Positions 30,097 through 37,309 of a DNA stretch of 64,000 bases are shown piece after piece; the first letter of the stretch is position 1, and each line of letters opens with the position of its first letter. Source of the stretch: JAICUY01 sp035708065 (GTDB taxonomy: Bacteria; Chloroflexota; Limnocylindria; QHBO01); the NCBI GenBank assembly GCA_035708065.1, contig DASSTC010000049.1, positions 1 to 64,000 of the forward strand, read 5' to 3'. The translations under genes were made by a program, and so were the position numbers. The notes beneath the pieces are model-generated. The model was not told where the DNA came from. It saw only the letters and a list, made by a program, of their open reading frames with translations, and did not search any database.

Positions 30097-31313
30097 TCGA
30101 TGCGCGCCTGCTGGCCCTGGTCTGGCCCGACCTCCGCCTGGCCGATGCCGACGTAGCGCCCTTCCAGCCGATGCTCGACGCGCTCGACGACCTCTCCCCG
30201 AGGATCGAGGCGGTCGACGTCGGGGTGGCGCTGGTCGATATCACGGGCCTCGGAGCGCTCTTCGGCAGCGAACGCCGGATCGCGGCACGCGCCGCAGCGC
30301 TGGCCCGCGAGGTCGCGCCGCTGGACGTCCGGGCCGGGATTGGCGACAACCGCTGGCTGGCGGTGCTCGCCGCGCGCCTCGGCCTGACAGGGGACGCGCC
30401 GCTGCGCATCCTCGATCGGTCGGAGCTTCCCCAGCTCCCGCTCACCCTGCTGCCGGCCGATCCGGCGACGCGCCAGCGCTTCTCGCTCTTCGGGCTGACG
30501 ACCTTCGGGCAGCTGGCGGCATTGCCACGCTCGGCGGTCGGTGCGCAGTTCGGCGCGACCGGCGAGCGGCTCCAGCAGCTCGCGCGCGGCAACGACCCGC
30601 GGCCACTCGTCCCGCGCCGGCGTCCCGAGCGCCTCGTCGCCGAGCGCGCCTTCGAGCCGCCGCTGAGCGACGTCGGCGCGGCCGGTCTGGCGCTTCGCGC
30701 GCTCGTCACCGAGCTCGTCGACCGGCTGCGCGACCGCCACCTGGCGCCCGGACGCGCTGCCCTCGAGCTCGAGCGCGAGGATGCGGCACCGCTGCGCATC
30801 GAGCTTGCCTTCCCGCAGCCGGCGCTCGAGCCGGACTGGATCGCGCGCCTCCTCCTGTCACGCCTGGAGGCCGCGGCCCGTGGGTCCTTGCCAAACTTCA
30901 ATCAGGACCGGCCAAGGCCGCCGGACCGGTCGAGTCAAGGACAGATGCAGGCACAGGAACTGGGCAAATCTATGCCGCACAGTCGGCATCGGCCCGATAC
31001 CGCCGGCCCCAACCGGCCTAAGCCCGCTGTGGTCGGAGTTTGGCAAGCAGGCGACGACGAGCCAGGCGACGACGAGCCACAGGACGAGCCACGCATCGTG
31101 GGCATCGGTCTGGCCTTCGACCGGCTGAGCGACCCGCAGAGCCGCCAGCTGGCCGCCTTCGAGCCGCAGGCCGGTCGCTGGGAGGAGCTGCGCTGGTCGC
31201 TGGAGCGGGTGCGCGCGCGGTTCGGCGACGGCCGCCTGTGGCGTGCCGAGCACGTCCGCCCGAGCGCGTCGCTCGCCGAGCAGCGGTCGCGCCTGGTCGA
31301 CATCGGACCATGA
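30093..31313 (+). CDS. imuB: ImuB, catalytically inactive Y-family polymerase homologue
   Basis: Adaptor of the ImuA-ImuB-DnaE2 translesion complex that links DnaE2 to the sliding clamp. 406 residues. The palm segment LDALDDLSPRIEAVDVGVALVDITGLGALFG and the fingers/HhH region TLLPADPATRQRFSLFGLTTFGQLAALP are typical. Compared with usual ImuB proteins (about 500 residues) roughly 60-70 N-terminal residues are missing between LVWPDL and ADVAPFQPM. A palindromic DNA insert (30887-31047, residues about 265-318) lies in a loop before the C-terminal RIVGIGLAFDRL domain. It overlaps the DUF6504 gene by 4 nt (ATGA). Confidence 0.87.
   Translation: MIDARLLALVWPDLRLADADVAPFQPMLDALDDLSPRIEAVDVGVALVDITGLGALFGSERRIAARAAALAREVAPLDVRAGIGDNRWLAVLAARLGLTGDAPLRILDRSELPQLPLTLLPADPATRQRFSLFGLTTFGQLAALPRSAVGAQFGATGERLQQLARGNDPRPLVPRRRPERLVAERAFEPPLSDVGAAGLALRALVTELVDRLRDRHLAPGRAALELEREDAAPLRIELAFPQPALEPDWIARLLLSRLEAAARGSLPNFNQDRPRPPDRSSQGQMQAQELGKSMPHSRHRPDTAGPNRPKPAVVGVWQAGDDEPGDDEPQDEPRIVGIGLAFDRLSDPQSRQLAAFEPQAGRWEELRWSLERVRARFGDGRLWRAEHVRPSASLAEQRSRLVDIGP
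30887..31047. repeat. Palindromic element inserted in frame in imuB (copy 1)
   Basis: 161 nt bounded by inverted ends CTTGCCAAACT and AGTTTGGCAAG. The left end (CCAAACTTCAATCAGGACCGG) and right end (GCCTAAGCCCG...AGTTTGGCAAG) match copy 2 in dnaE2 at about 24 of 27 and 26 of 32 positions, while the middle is unrelated. The left ends are read in different frames in the two genes, which points to DNA-level relatedness. The insert is open and adds about 53 residues, followed by a short repeat of Asp/Glu/Pro codons. Confidence 0.7.
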
Positions 31314-31564
31314 CCAGGCTGTATGCGGACCATCCGCTGGTCCAGGTCGAGACCGATGCCGCCGGGACGCCGACCCGCCTGCGGATGGACGGCATCGGTC
31401 ATGGGGAGGTGGGGATCTGCAACCGCTGGCGCGTCGACGACGACTGGTGGCGCGCCCCGGTCGCGCGGCTCTACTTCAAGCTGGTGACGCGCGACGGCCT
31501 GCTGTGCACGATCTTCCTCGACGAGATCCGCGGCACCTGGCACCTCGAGCGCATCTTCGACTAG
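31310..31564 (+). CDS. DUF6504-family small protein of the mutasome operon
   Basis: 84 residues, rich in Trp, Asp and Arg, with HGEVGICNRWRVDDDWWR and LYFKLVTRDGLLCTIFLDE. Small proteins of this type (DUF6504) are found beside imuB/dnaE2 in actinobacteria and relatives; their function is unknown. The start overlaps the imuB stop (ATGA) and the stop overlaps the convergent TauE gene by 4 nt. The position suggests SOS-regulated expression with imuA-imuB. Confidence 0.75.
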   Translation: MTRLYADHPLVQVETDAAGTPTRLRMDGIGHGEVGICNRWRVDDDWWRAPVARLYFKLVTRDGLLCTIFLDEIRGTWHLERIFD

Positions 31565-32301
31565 GCCGATGACCAGGCAGATGCGATGAGCGCCAGCCCG
31601 AGGATCGCCACCAGCACGAACACCGAGCGCCGGAAGACCGGCTCGGGCAGGCGCCGCAGGATCGGTCCGCCGAGCAGCGTGCCGGCCAGCACGCCGATCG
31701 CCGCAACGACGACCACCGGCCAGTTGCCGAGCATCTCGCCGCCGCCGGTCGCCAGGTAGACCGGGATTCGGGCGAAGTCCACGACCAGCCCGATCGCCGT
31801 GGCGGTGGCCACCACCGCGCGGCCGTCCATCGGGAAGTGGAGCAGCGCCGCGGAGCGGATCCCGCCCTGGTTGCCGACCAGCCCGCCGAAGCCACCGGAG
31901 AGCGCCCCGGCCAGGATTGCCCACGGCGCGCCGCTGATCCGGAAGCGCCGCGACAGCCCGCTGGCGCCGGAGACGCCGGCGAAGATGAGGAGGATGCCCA
32001 GGACGACCGACAGCAGGGAGCTGCTGGCCGCTGCATGCAGCAGCGCCCCCACCAGGCCGCCCGCTGCGCTCGCCGCGCCGAACGTCAGCAGCACGCGGCG
32101 GTCGATCGCATCGCGCAGCATCCAGGCGCGCAGCGCCGTGGCGGCGACGTGCGGCAGGGCGACGAGCAGCACCGCGACCTTGGTGCCGTAGCTCAGCGCC
32201 AGCAGCGGCGTCAGCATGCTGCCGATGCCGAAGCCGGCGATCGCCGCGACGCCACCCGCCAGGACCGCGACCAGCAGCGTGGCGAGGAGCAGCAGGAGCA
32301 T
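31561..32301 (-). CDS. TauE/SafE-family anion permease
   Basis: 246-residue integral membrane protein with about eight predicted helices, of the sulfite exporter TauE/SafE family. Each half carries the family GxxGxxxGPxL-like pattern (IAGFGIGSMLTPLLALSYG at the start; GGLVGNQGGIRSAALLHF in the middle). The substrate may be sulfite, sulfoacetate or another anion and cannot be fixed. The -10 TAGCAT (minus strand, 32313-32308) is 6 nt from the start codon, so the mRNA is likely leaderless; together they form the palindrome GCATCGGCCGATGC. Confidence 0.85.
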   Translation of the reverse strand: MLLLLLATLLVAVLAGGVAAIAGFGIGSMLTPLLALSYGTKVAVLLVALPHVAATALRAWMLRDAIDRRVLLTFGAASAAGGLVGALLHAAASSSLLSVVLGILLIFAGVSGASGLSRRFRISGAPWAILAGALSGGFGGLVGNQGGIRSAALLHFPMDGRAVVATATAIGLVVDFARIPVYLATGGGEMLGNWPVVVVAAIGVLAGTLLGGPILRRLPEPVFRRSVFVLVAILGLALIASAWSSA

Positions 32302-32347
32302 CGGCCGATGCTAGGCATGTGGCACCGCTCGTGCACCCGGCAAGCGC

Positions 32348-32773
32348 ATGACTGATTTCGAACGGAACCCGGGGGCCATCGACGACCCGAGCGGTCGCGG
32401 CGGCCAGGATGTCGACCCGCACCGCCTGCCGCCCGGCGACACGGCCGATGACGTGGGCGGCCCGGGCGAGCCGGAGGCTGCCGAGCTCGACCTGCCGGGG
32501 CCGGACGACCCGGTGGCGTGGAACTATGTCGAGAAGGGAACGAAGGTCGTCGGCCCGAACGGGGAGAAGCTCGGCAGCGTGAAGGAGATGCTCGGCACCG
32601 ACGAGGGCATCTTCCATGGCGTGGCCGTCGATGCTGACGGCCACGGCATCGTGCGCATGGTGCCCGCGGCACAGGTGACGCTGCTCACGCCATCGAAGGT
32701 CGGCGTCGCGGTCGACGCCGACGCGCTGAAGCGTCTCGAGCGCTACGAGCCGCCGTCGACCGTCACCGTCTAG
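32348..32773 (+). CDS. PRC-barrel/DUF2171-like protein
   Basis: 141 residues. The first half is acidic, Pro/Gly-rich and probably disordered. The second half (about 60-135) is a PRC-barrel: VEKGTKVVGPNGEKLGSVKEML, a GIFHGVAVDADGHG strand pair and RMVPAAQVTLLTPSKVGVAV. Such beta-barrels bind RNA or proteins, and are common as small stress-related proteins. No operon partner is obvious. The downstream gene has its own promoter overlapping the stop codon. Confidence 0.65.
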   Translation: MTDFERNPGAIDDPSGRGGQDVDPHRLPPGDTADDVGGPGEPEAAELDLPGPDDPVAWNYVEKGTKVVGPNGEKLGSVKEMLGTDEGIFHGVAVDADGHGIVRMVPAAQVTLLTPSKVGVAVDADALKRLERYEPPSTVTV

Positions 32774-32782
32774 CATCGCGGC

Positions 32783-33544
32783 GTGAGCGACTATCGCGTC
32801 GACCGGCTCTTCCCGGATCCGCAGGCCGGTCTCCTGCTCGACGAGGCGTTCGCCGACCTGGCGCTGCCCTCGCCGCCTGCCGGGCGGCCGTACGTCGCGG
32901 TCAACATGGTCACGAGCGTCGACGGACGGGCGCAGGTCGCCGGCGCGGCGGAGGGCCTGGGCTCGCGGGTCGACCGCCGCCTGATGCGGCTGCTGCGCGC
33001 CGGGTTCGACGCGATCGGCACCGGGTCCGGGACGCTGCGTGCCGCCGGATTCTGGCCGCGGCTGCCGGACGACCTCGCGGCGCGACGGCGCAGCGCCGGC
33101 ATGGCGGGGCAGCCGGTCAGCGTGGTGATCGCCGGATCGACCCCCGTCCCGCTCGAGCGGTGGCACGCCGGGGACGAGCCGCGGCTCCTGTTCGTCGGAC
33201 GCGACAATCCGCAGGAGCCTCCGACGGACGGCAGCCAGCTGCTTCGCGCGCCGACTGCCGATCCGGCGCCGGCGTGGATCCTCGACGCGCTGGCAGAGCG
33301 CGGGATCGCCTCGCTCCTGCTCGAGGGCGGACCGACCGCCAACGCTGCCTTCCTGGCCAATCAGACGCTCGACGAGATCTTCTGGACGCTCGGCGCCTCG
33401 CTCGTCGGCAGCGACGCCCTGGGCATGATCGCGCCGATCCCCGGCGGCTCGCCGTGGGCTGACGATCCTCGGCGCGGCGCGCTGGTCAGCGTCCATCGCA
33501 ACGGCGATGAGCTCTTCCTGCGCTACCGCTTCGCGGCGGCGTAG
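32783..33544 (+). CDS. RibD C-terminal (dihydrofolate-reductase-like) reductase
   Basis: 253-residue NADPH-dependent reductase of the RibD_C fold. The motif YVAVNMVTSVDGRAQVAG (substrate loop), DAIGTGSGTLRAAGFWP and LLLEGGPTANAAFLANQTLDEIFW are typical. The family includes riboflavin pyrimidine reductase and F420/folate-related reductases; no deaminase domain is attached, so the substrate is uncertain. The start is GTG 32783, 6 nt after TAGCAT (32771-32776), a leaderless promoter that overlaps the upstream stop. Confidence 0.8.
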   Translation: MSDYRVDRLFPDPQAGLLLDEAFADLALPSPPAGRPYVAVNMVTSVDGRAQVAGAAEGLGSRVDRRLMRLLRAGFDAIGTGSGTLRAAGFWPRLPDDLAARRRSAGMAGQPVSVVIAGSTPVPLERWHAGDEPRLLFVGRDNPQEPPTDGSQLLRAPTADPAPAWILDALAERGIASLLLEGGPTANAAFLANQTLDEIFWTLGASLVGSDALGMIAPIPGGSPWADDPRRGALVSVHRNGDELFLRYRFAAA

Positions 33545-33553
33545 CATCGCTCC

Positions 33554-34462
33554 ATGGCCAACCTCGATCTCGGCCGGCTCGGCATCTGGGGCCATCTCGA
33601 CAGCCTCGACATCGATGCCGCGCGCGCCTACGCGCGGCGCGTCGACGAGCTCGGCTACGGCACGCTGTGGGTGCCGGAGACCGTCGGCCGTGACCCGTTC
33701 ACCCTGCTCGGCCTGATCGCCGGCTCGACGGGCTCGGTGCGGCTGGGCACCTCGATCTCCAGCATCTGGGGGCACGACGCGCAGTCGACCCGCATGGCGG
33801 CGATGACCCTCCACGAGGCGACCGGCGGCCGGTTCGTGCTGGGGCTCGGCGTTTCGCACCCCCATCTCGCGGAAAAGCTGCGCGGCCACGACTACGGCCG
33901 CCCGCTGACCCAGATGCGCGAGTTCCTGGCCGCCTACCGTTCCGCGATCTATCGAGGACCGATGCCCCCCGAACCCGTGGCCGATCCGCCCGTGCTGCTG
34001 GCGGCACTCCGCGAGCGGATGCTGGCGCTGTCAGCCACCGACGCGGACGGCGCGTTCCCGTACCTGGTGACGCCCGCGCGCGTGGCCGAGATGCGCGCGC
34101 TGCTCGACGGCGCGGTCGCCGGCGCCGACGCGCCACGTGCCACCCTGGCCGTCAGCCTGCCGGTCGCGCTCGACTCGATGGTCGACGACACGCAGGCCGC
34201 GGCACGCGGCTACCTCGCGCCGTACCTGCGCACGCCGAACTACCACGCCAGCTGGACGCTGCAGGGCTTCGAGGAGGCCGACTGGCAGAAGCCCGGCAGC
34301 GATCGGTTGGTCGACGCGATGGTGGCGTGCGGCAGCGTCGACGACGTGCGGCAGCGGATCGCCGCGTTCCTCGATGCGGGAGCGGACCACGTGGCGCTCA
34401 TCCCGCTCGACGCCGAGGGCAGGACCGAGCACCTCGAAACGGTCGAGGCGTTCGCCGGCTGA
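33554..34462 (+). CDS. LLM-class (F420- or flavin-dependent) oxidoreductase
   Basis: 302 residues with the luciferase-like TIM-barrel of F420-dependent oxidoreductases: LGYGTLWVPETVGRDPFTLLGLIAGSTGSVRLGTSI, then GGRFVLGLGVSHP and DDVRQRIAAFLDAGADHVALIPL at the end. The coenzyme and substrate are inferred only at family level. The start ATG 33554 lies 6 nt after TAGCAT (33542-33547), the same layout as the preceding gene, so both are probably leaderless. A 12-bp hairpin spans its stop codon. Confidence 0.83.
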   Translation: MANLDLGRLGIWGHLDSLDIDAARAYARRVDELGYGTLWVPETVGRDPFTLLGLIAGSTGSVRLGTSISSIWGHDAQSTRMAAMTLHEATGGRFVLGLGVSHPHLAEKLRGHDYGRPLTQMREFLAAYRSAIYRGPMPPEPVADPPVLLAALRERMLALSATDADGAFPYLVTPARVAEMRALLDGAVAGADAPRATLAVSLPVALDSMVDDTQAAARGYLAPYLRTPNYHASWTLQGFEEADWQKPGSDRLVDAMVACGSVDDVRQRIAAFLDAGADHVALIPLDAEGRTEHLETVEAFAG

Positions 34463-34474
34463 CGAACGCCTCGA
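34443..34474. terminator. Hairpin at the 3-prime end of the LLM gene, convergent with the cell-wall-binding gene
   Basis: TCGAGGCGTTCG (34443-34454) and CGAACGCCTCGA (34463-34474) form a perfect 12-bp stem with an 8-nt loop that contains the TGA stop. It could terminate transcription from both sides. There is no T-run, so efficiency without Rho is uncertain. Confidence 0.55.
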
Positions 34475-34513
34475 TCCTCCGTTGCCCGGCGACTCCGTTG
34501 AGCCGCCGCATCG

Positions 34514-36841
34514 TCAGCCGCCGATGAGCTTCAGCAGCTGGCTCTGCACGTTGGTGCTGACCACGCCGGTCCCGCCGAGGATCACCACCGTCTTGGCCCC
34601 CAGGCGCTTGATCTCGGTCGACGTCGCGGCCGGGATCGTGTCCTTGGTCACGAGCAGCAGCGGCGCGCCCTGGACCGATGCCGGTGGACCGCCGGCCAGC
34701 GCATCAGGGAAGTTCAGGCCGTTCGCCACGTAGACCACCTTCGCCCCGGTCGGGAACACCGCCTTCGAGACCGCCACGGCGGTCGACCAGCGGTCGGTGC
34801 CGGCGAGGCGAGTGACGTTGGCCGTCACCGTCTTCAGCTCGTTGACGGCCGTGCCGGAGACGACGCCCGTCCCGCCGAGCACGACGATCCTCGCCGGCTT
34901 CAGCCGCTTGAGCTCGGCCATGATCACCGTCGGCACGTCGTCCTTGGTGGTCAGCAGGATCGGCCCGTGCTGTCGCCCCGCCGCCGGGACGCCGGCGAGC
35001 GCGTCGGGGAAGTTCACGCCCGTCGCCACGTACACGACCGGCACCGGGATGGTGCTGAACGTCGTCGAGGAGATCGTCGCCGAGGTCGAGTAGCGGTCCG
35101 CGCCCGCGCGCCGCACGACGACCGACGAGTACTTGGCGAGGTCCGATTTGATCTTGTCGGAGACGACCCCGGTGCCCCCGACGACCACGATCTTCTTCGG
35201 CTTCAGCCGCGTCAGCTCGCTCGCCGTCTCGGTTGGGATCCCGGTTGGCGCCACCAGCAGGACCGGTCCGCCTTCCTTCGCCGCTGCCGGCCCGGCCGAC
35301 AGCGCATCGGCGAATCCGGTCCCGGTGGCGATATAGACGACCGGCACCGGGACGGTCTTGTATCGGTTGAAGGAGACCGATGCCGCCGTCGCGTAGCGGT
35401 TCGCGCCGGAGTAGCGCACCACGGTCGGCTTCGTCGTCGGCGTCGCGGTCGCGGTCGGCTTCGGGGTAGCCGTCGCGCTCGGTTTCGGGGTCGCCGTGGC
35501 GGTCGGCTTCGCTGTCGCCGACGGCGTGGCGGTCGGCGGCGGGCTCGACAGCGAGGTGAAGCTGTGCAGGTAGTAGCCCGACTTCCGGTCGGACCCGACG
35601 ACGAGCATGCCCGTCGTCGCGCTCGGATTCTGCTTGCTGGTCGACGGGTCGTTGATCGCGGTGTCGCTACTGCTCTGCATCAGCGCCGTCCCCTTGCCCG
35701 CCGGGAACGTGAGCGTGCTCAGCGGGGCCCACTTGTAGTAGACGACGCCGCCATTCTCGGACTCGGCGGCGAAGAAGTAGATGCGGCTATTGGCCGTGTC
35801 GATCGCGATCTGCGGTCGGGTCTGGTTGTTGTCCACGCCGGCGACGTCACGCAGGGTCACCCCGTGCGTGCTCCAGGCCCCCGTGGCGCTGCGAGCCGCG
35901 AGGTAGGTGACGTACTCCTCGGACTGGTCGGTCATCGTCTTCAGCGCCGCGTAGACCACGCCGTTCAGGGTTTTGAGGTTCATGTGGTCGTTGGCGATCG
36001 TCTTGCCCCAGGCGACCTTCTCGCGCGTCGACCAGGTCCCGGTGGGGTCGCCGTCGGTATGCGTCGAGAACCAGAAGCCGGTCTCACCGTTTCCATCGGC
36101 CACCTGGTCGCTCCACATCACGCCGATCTTGTTCGGGGCGAAGGCGATCACCGCCGAGATGTCGTCTGCAGCGGGCGAAGAGCCCTGACTGGGCAGCACC
36201 TGATTTGACCAGGTGAGGCCGTCAGTGCTGCTCGCAATCCACACGTCGTCCCGGGCCGTGTTGGCGTTGGGCAGCGTGTAGGTGACCCACATGCGCCCGG
36301 TCGAGTCCCGCGCGATCGTCGCCGACTCGGCGGCGCCGGCATCGATCGTGACGCCGGTCAGGATCGGGAAGCCGGCGTCCGCGGTGTAGGTGCCCGATGC
36401 GAACGTGTAGCGGAAGACATGCACGCCCGGCGTCGACGCCGAGTCGTCGGTCGAGACGACCCACAGCTTGTTGTTGGCGCCGTCGAACAGGTAATCGCCG
36501 TGCGACTTGTTGCGCTCGTCGATCTTGACGCCGGTGGTCGTCCAGGTCTGCGTCGACGTATTGAGCTGGTAGATCTCGTACTCGCCGTTGCCGCCGCCGG
36601 CCGGCAGGTGGAACAGGCCGCCCCACCACGAGCCGCCGGCGTACCAGACCTTGGACTGCGGCTTGTCGGCGGTTGCCCGGAACGTGTTGGTGGTACTGGC
36701 GGGCTGGTACTGGAAGTCCCGATAGCCGGCCGTGACGGCCACGGCGTTGCTCGTCCCCGTCGCGATGGTGACCGCGGCGACCATGGCGGCGACGAAGGCG
36801 ACGAACGGCAGACGGAGTGAGCGCAGGGTACGCGCGGGCAA
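34514..36841 (-). CDS. Secreted protein with beta-propeller-like domain and three cell-wall-binding (CWB2) repeats
   Basis: 775 residues from TTG 36841, which follows a strong GGGGAGG. Signal peptide: SLRLPFVAFVAAMVAAVTIATG. Residues about 35-430 form a WD/sialidase-like beta-propeller with repeated Asp-box-like and Trp motifs (LWVVSTDDSAS, MWVTYTLPNANT). A Pro/Thr/Ala linker (ATPKPSATATPKPTATATP) follows. Three CWB2 repeats (about 485-775) each carry the GADRYSTSATIS-like start and the VVVGGTGVVSD ending typical of non-covalent anchoring to wall polymers. The repeats are closely similar to one another, consistent with tandem duplication. Confidence 0.85.
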   Translation of the reverse strand: MPARTLRSLRLPFVAFVAAMVAAVTIATGTSNAVAVTAGYRDFQYQPASTTNTFRATADKPQSKVWYAGGSWWGGLFHLPAGGGNGEYEIYQLNTSTQTWTTTGVKIDERNKSHGDYLFDGANNKLWVVSTDDSASTPGVHVFRYTFASGTYTADAGFPILTGVTIDAGAAESATIARDSTGRMWVTYTLPNANTARDDVWIASSTDGLTWSNQVLPSQGSSPAADDISAVIAFAPNKIGVMWSDQVADGNGETGFWFSTHTDGDPTGTWSTREKVAWGKTIANDHMNLKTLNGVVYAALKTMTDQSEEYVTYLAARSATGAWSTHGVTLRDVAGVDNNQTRPQIAIDTANSRIYFFAAESENGGVVYYKWAPLSTLTFPAGKGTALMQSSSDTAINDPSTSKQNPSATTGMLVVGSDRKSGYYLHSFTSLSSPPPTATPSATAKPTATATPKPSATATPKPTATATPTTKPTVVRYSGANRYATAASVSFNRYKTVPVPVVYIATGTGFADALSAGPAAAKEGGPVLLVAPTGIPTETASELTRLKPKKIVVVGGTGVVSDKIKSDLAKYSSVVVRRAGADRYSTSATISSTTFSTIPVPVVYVATGVNFPDALAGVPAAGRQHGPILLTTKDDVPTVIMAELKRLKPARIVVLGGTGVVSGTAVNELKTVTANVTRLAGTDRWSTAVAVSKAVFPTGAKVVYVANGLNFPDALAGGPPASVQGAPLLLVTKDTIPAATSTEIKRLGAKTVVILGGTGVVSTNVQSQLLKLIGG

Positions 36842-37278
36842 CAGAACCTCCCCCTCGGTGCGAGGAATGATCTTCCGCCAGAGAGCAGCGGAACGATGGA
36901 GCGTGCAGCCTACCCCAAAGTACTGGCGCAGTACCAGACCCGGTGCCCGGCGCTGTTGACGTGCGGAAACGGTTTGGTCTTGATCCGCTGTCGAACTTCG
37001 TGCCGCGACTTCGCACCGGCGACTCCGGCTGCGCCGAGGGCGCACATGCCGTCCTGGTGCGCGCTAACCGAGTCCGCGGCGCCCAGCGGCGGCTTCGTCG
37101 TGCTCGGTCACGCTCAGGTCCAGCGTCAGGGTGCCTCTGCCACTCACCTAACGCGCACCAGCGCGGCATATGCGCGGTCGAAGCGAAGCGCCGGGCCTGG
37201 TGCGCTCCGGAGGCGCAGTCGCACGGCCGAAGTCCATTCGAATCGGCTGCTGAGCTCACGCCTGCACCCCCGTACCAG
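36842..37278. other. Noncoding region with a long imperfect inverted repeat
   Basis: No convincing gene. Two 28-nt arms (37040-37067 and 37148-37175) match as inverted repeats at 23 of 28 positions, sharing GCGCACCAG and CGGCAT, separated by 80 nt. A third partial copy of CCTGGTGCGC lies at 37197-37206. The region also holds the promoter of the cell-wall-binding gene. It may be the remnant of a small mobile or palindromic element. Confidence 0.5.
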
Positions 37279-37279
37279 T

Positions 37280-37299
37280 TAGAACATCCGTTCTATACT
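37280..37299 (+). promoter_or_regulatory. LexA-type SOS operator and promoter of dnaE2
   Basis: TAGAAC-ATCC-GTTCTA (37280-37295), identical to the imuA operator including the central ATCC. The -10 TATACT (37294-37299) overlaps the right half-site, so a bound repressor would block the promoter. The dnaE2 ATG is 10 nt further on, with no Shine-Dalgarno, so the mRNA is leaderless or nearly so. Confidence 0.85.
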
Positions 37300-37309
37300 G
37301 CACGGTCCG

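Noticed and set aside
30935..33889. 984-codon minus-strand open frame
   Set aside because: Runs antisense through several well-supported genes (imuB, RibD-C, LLM) and through TauE in another frame; no recognisable domain.
35420..35540. Tandem repeat GTCGGCTTCGGGGT-like, possible CRISPR or minisatellite
   Set aside because: It encodes the Pro/Thr/Ala linker of the cell-wall-binding protein; repeat units are short and unspaced, so not CRISPR.
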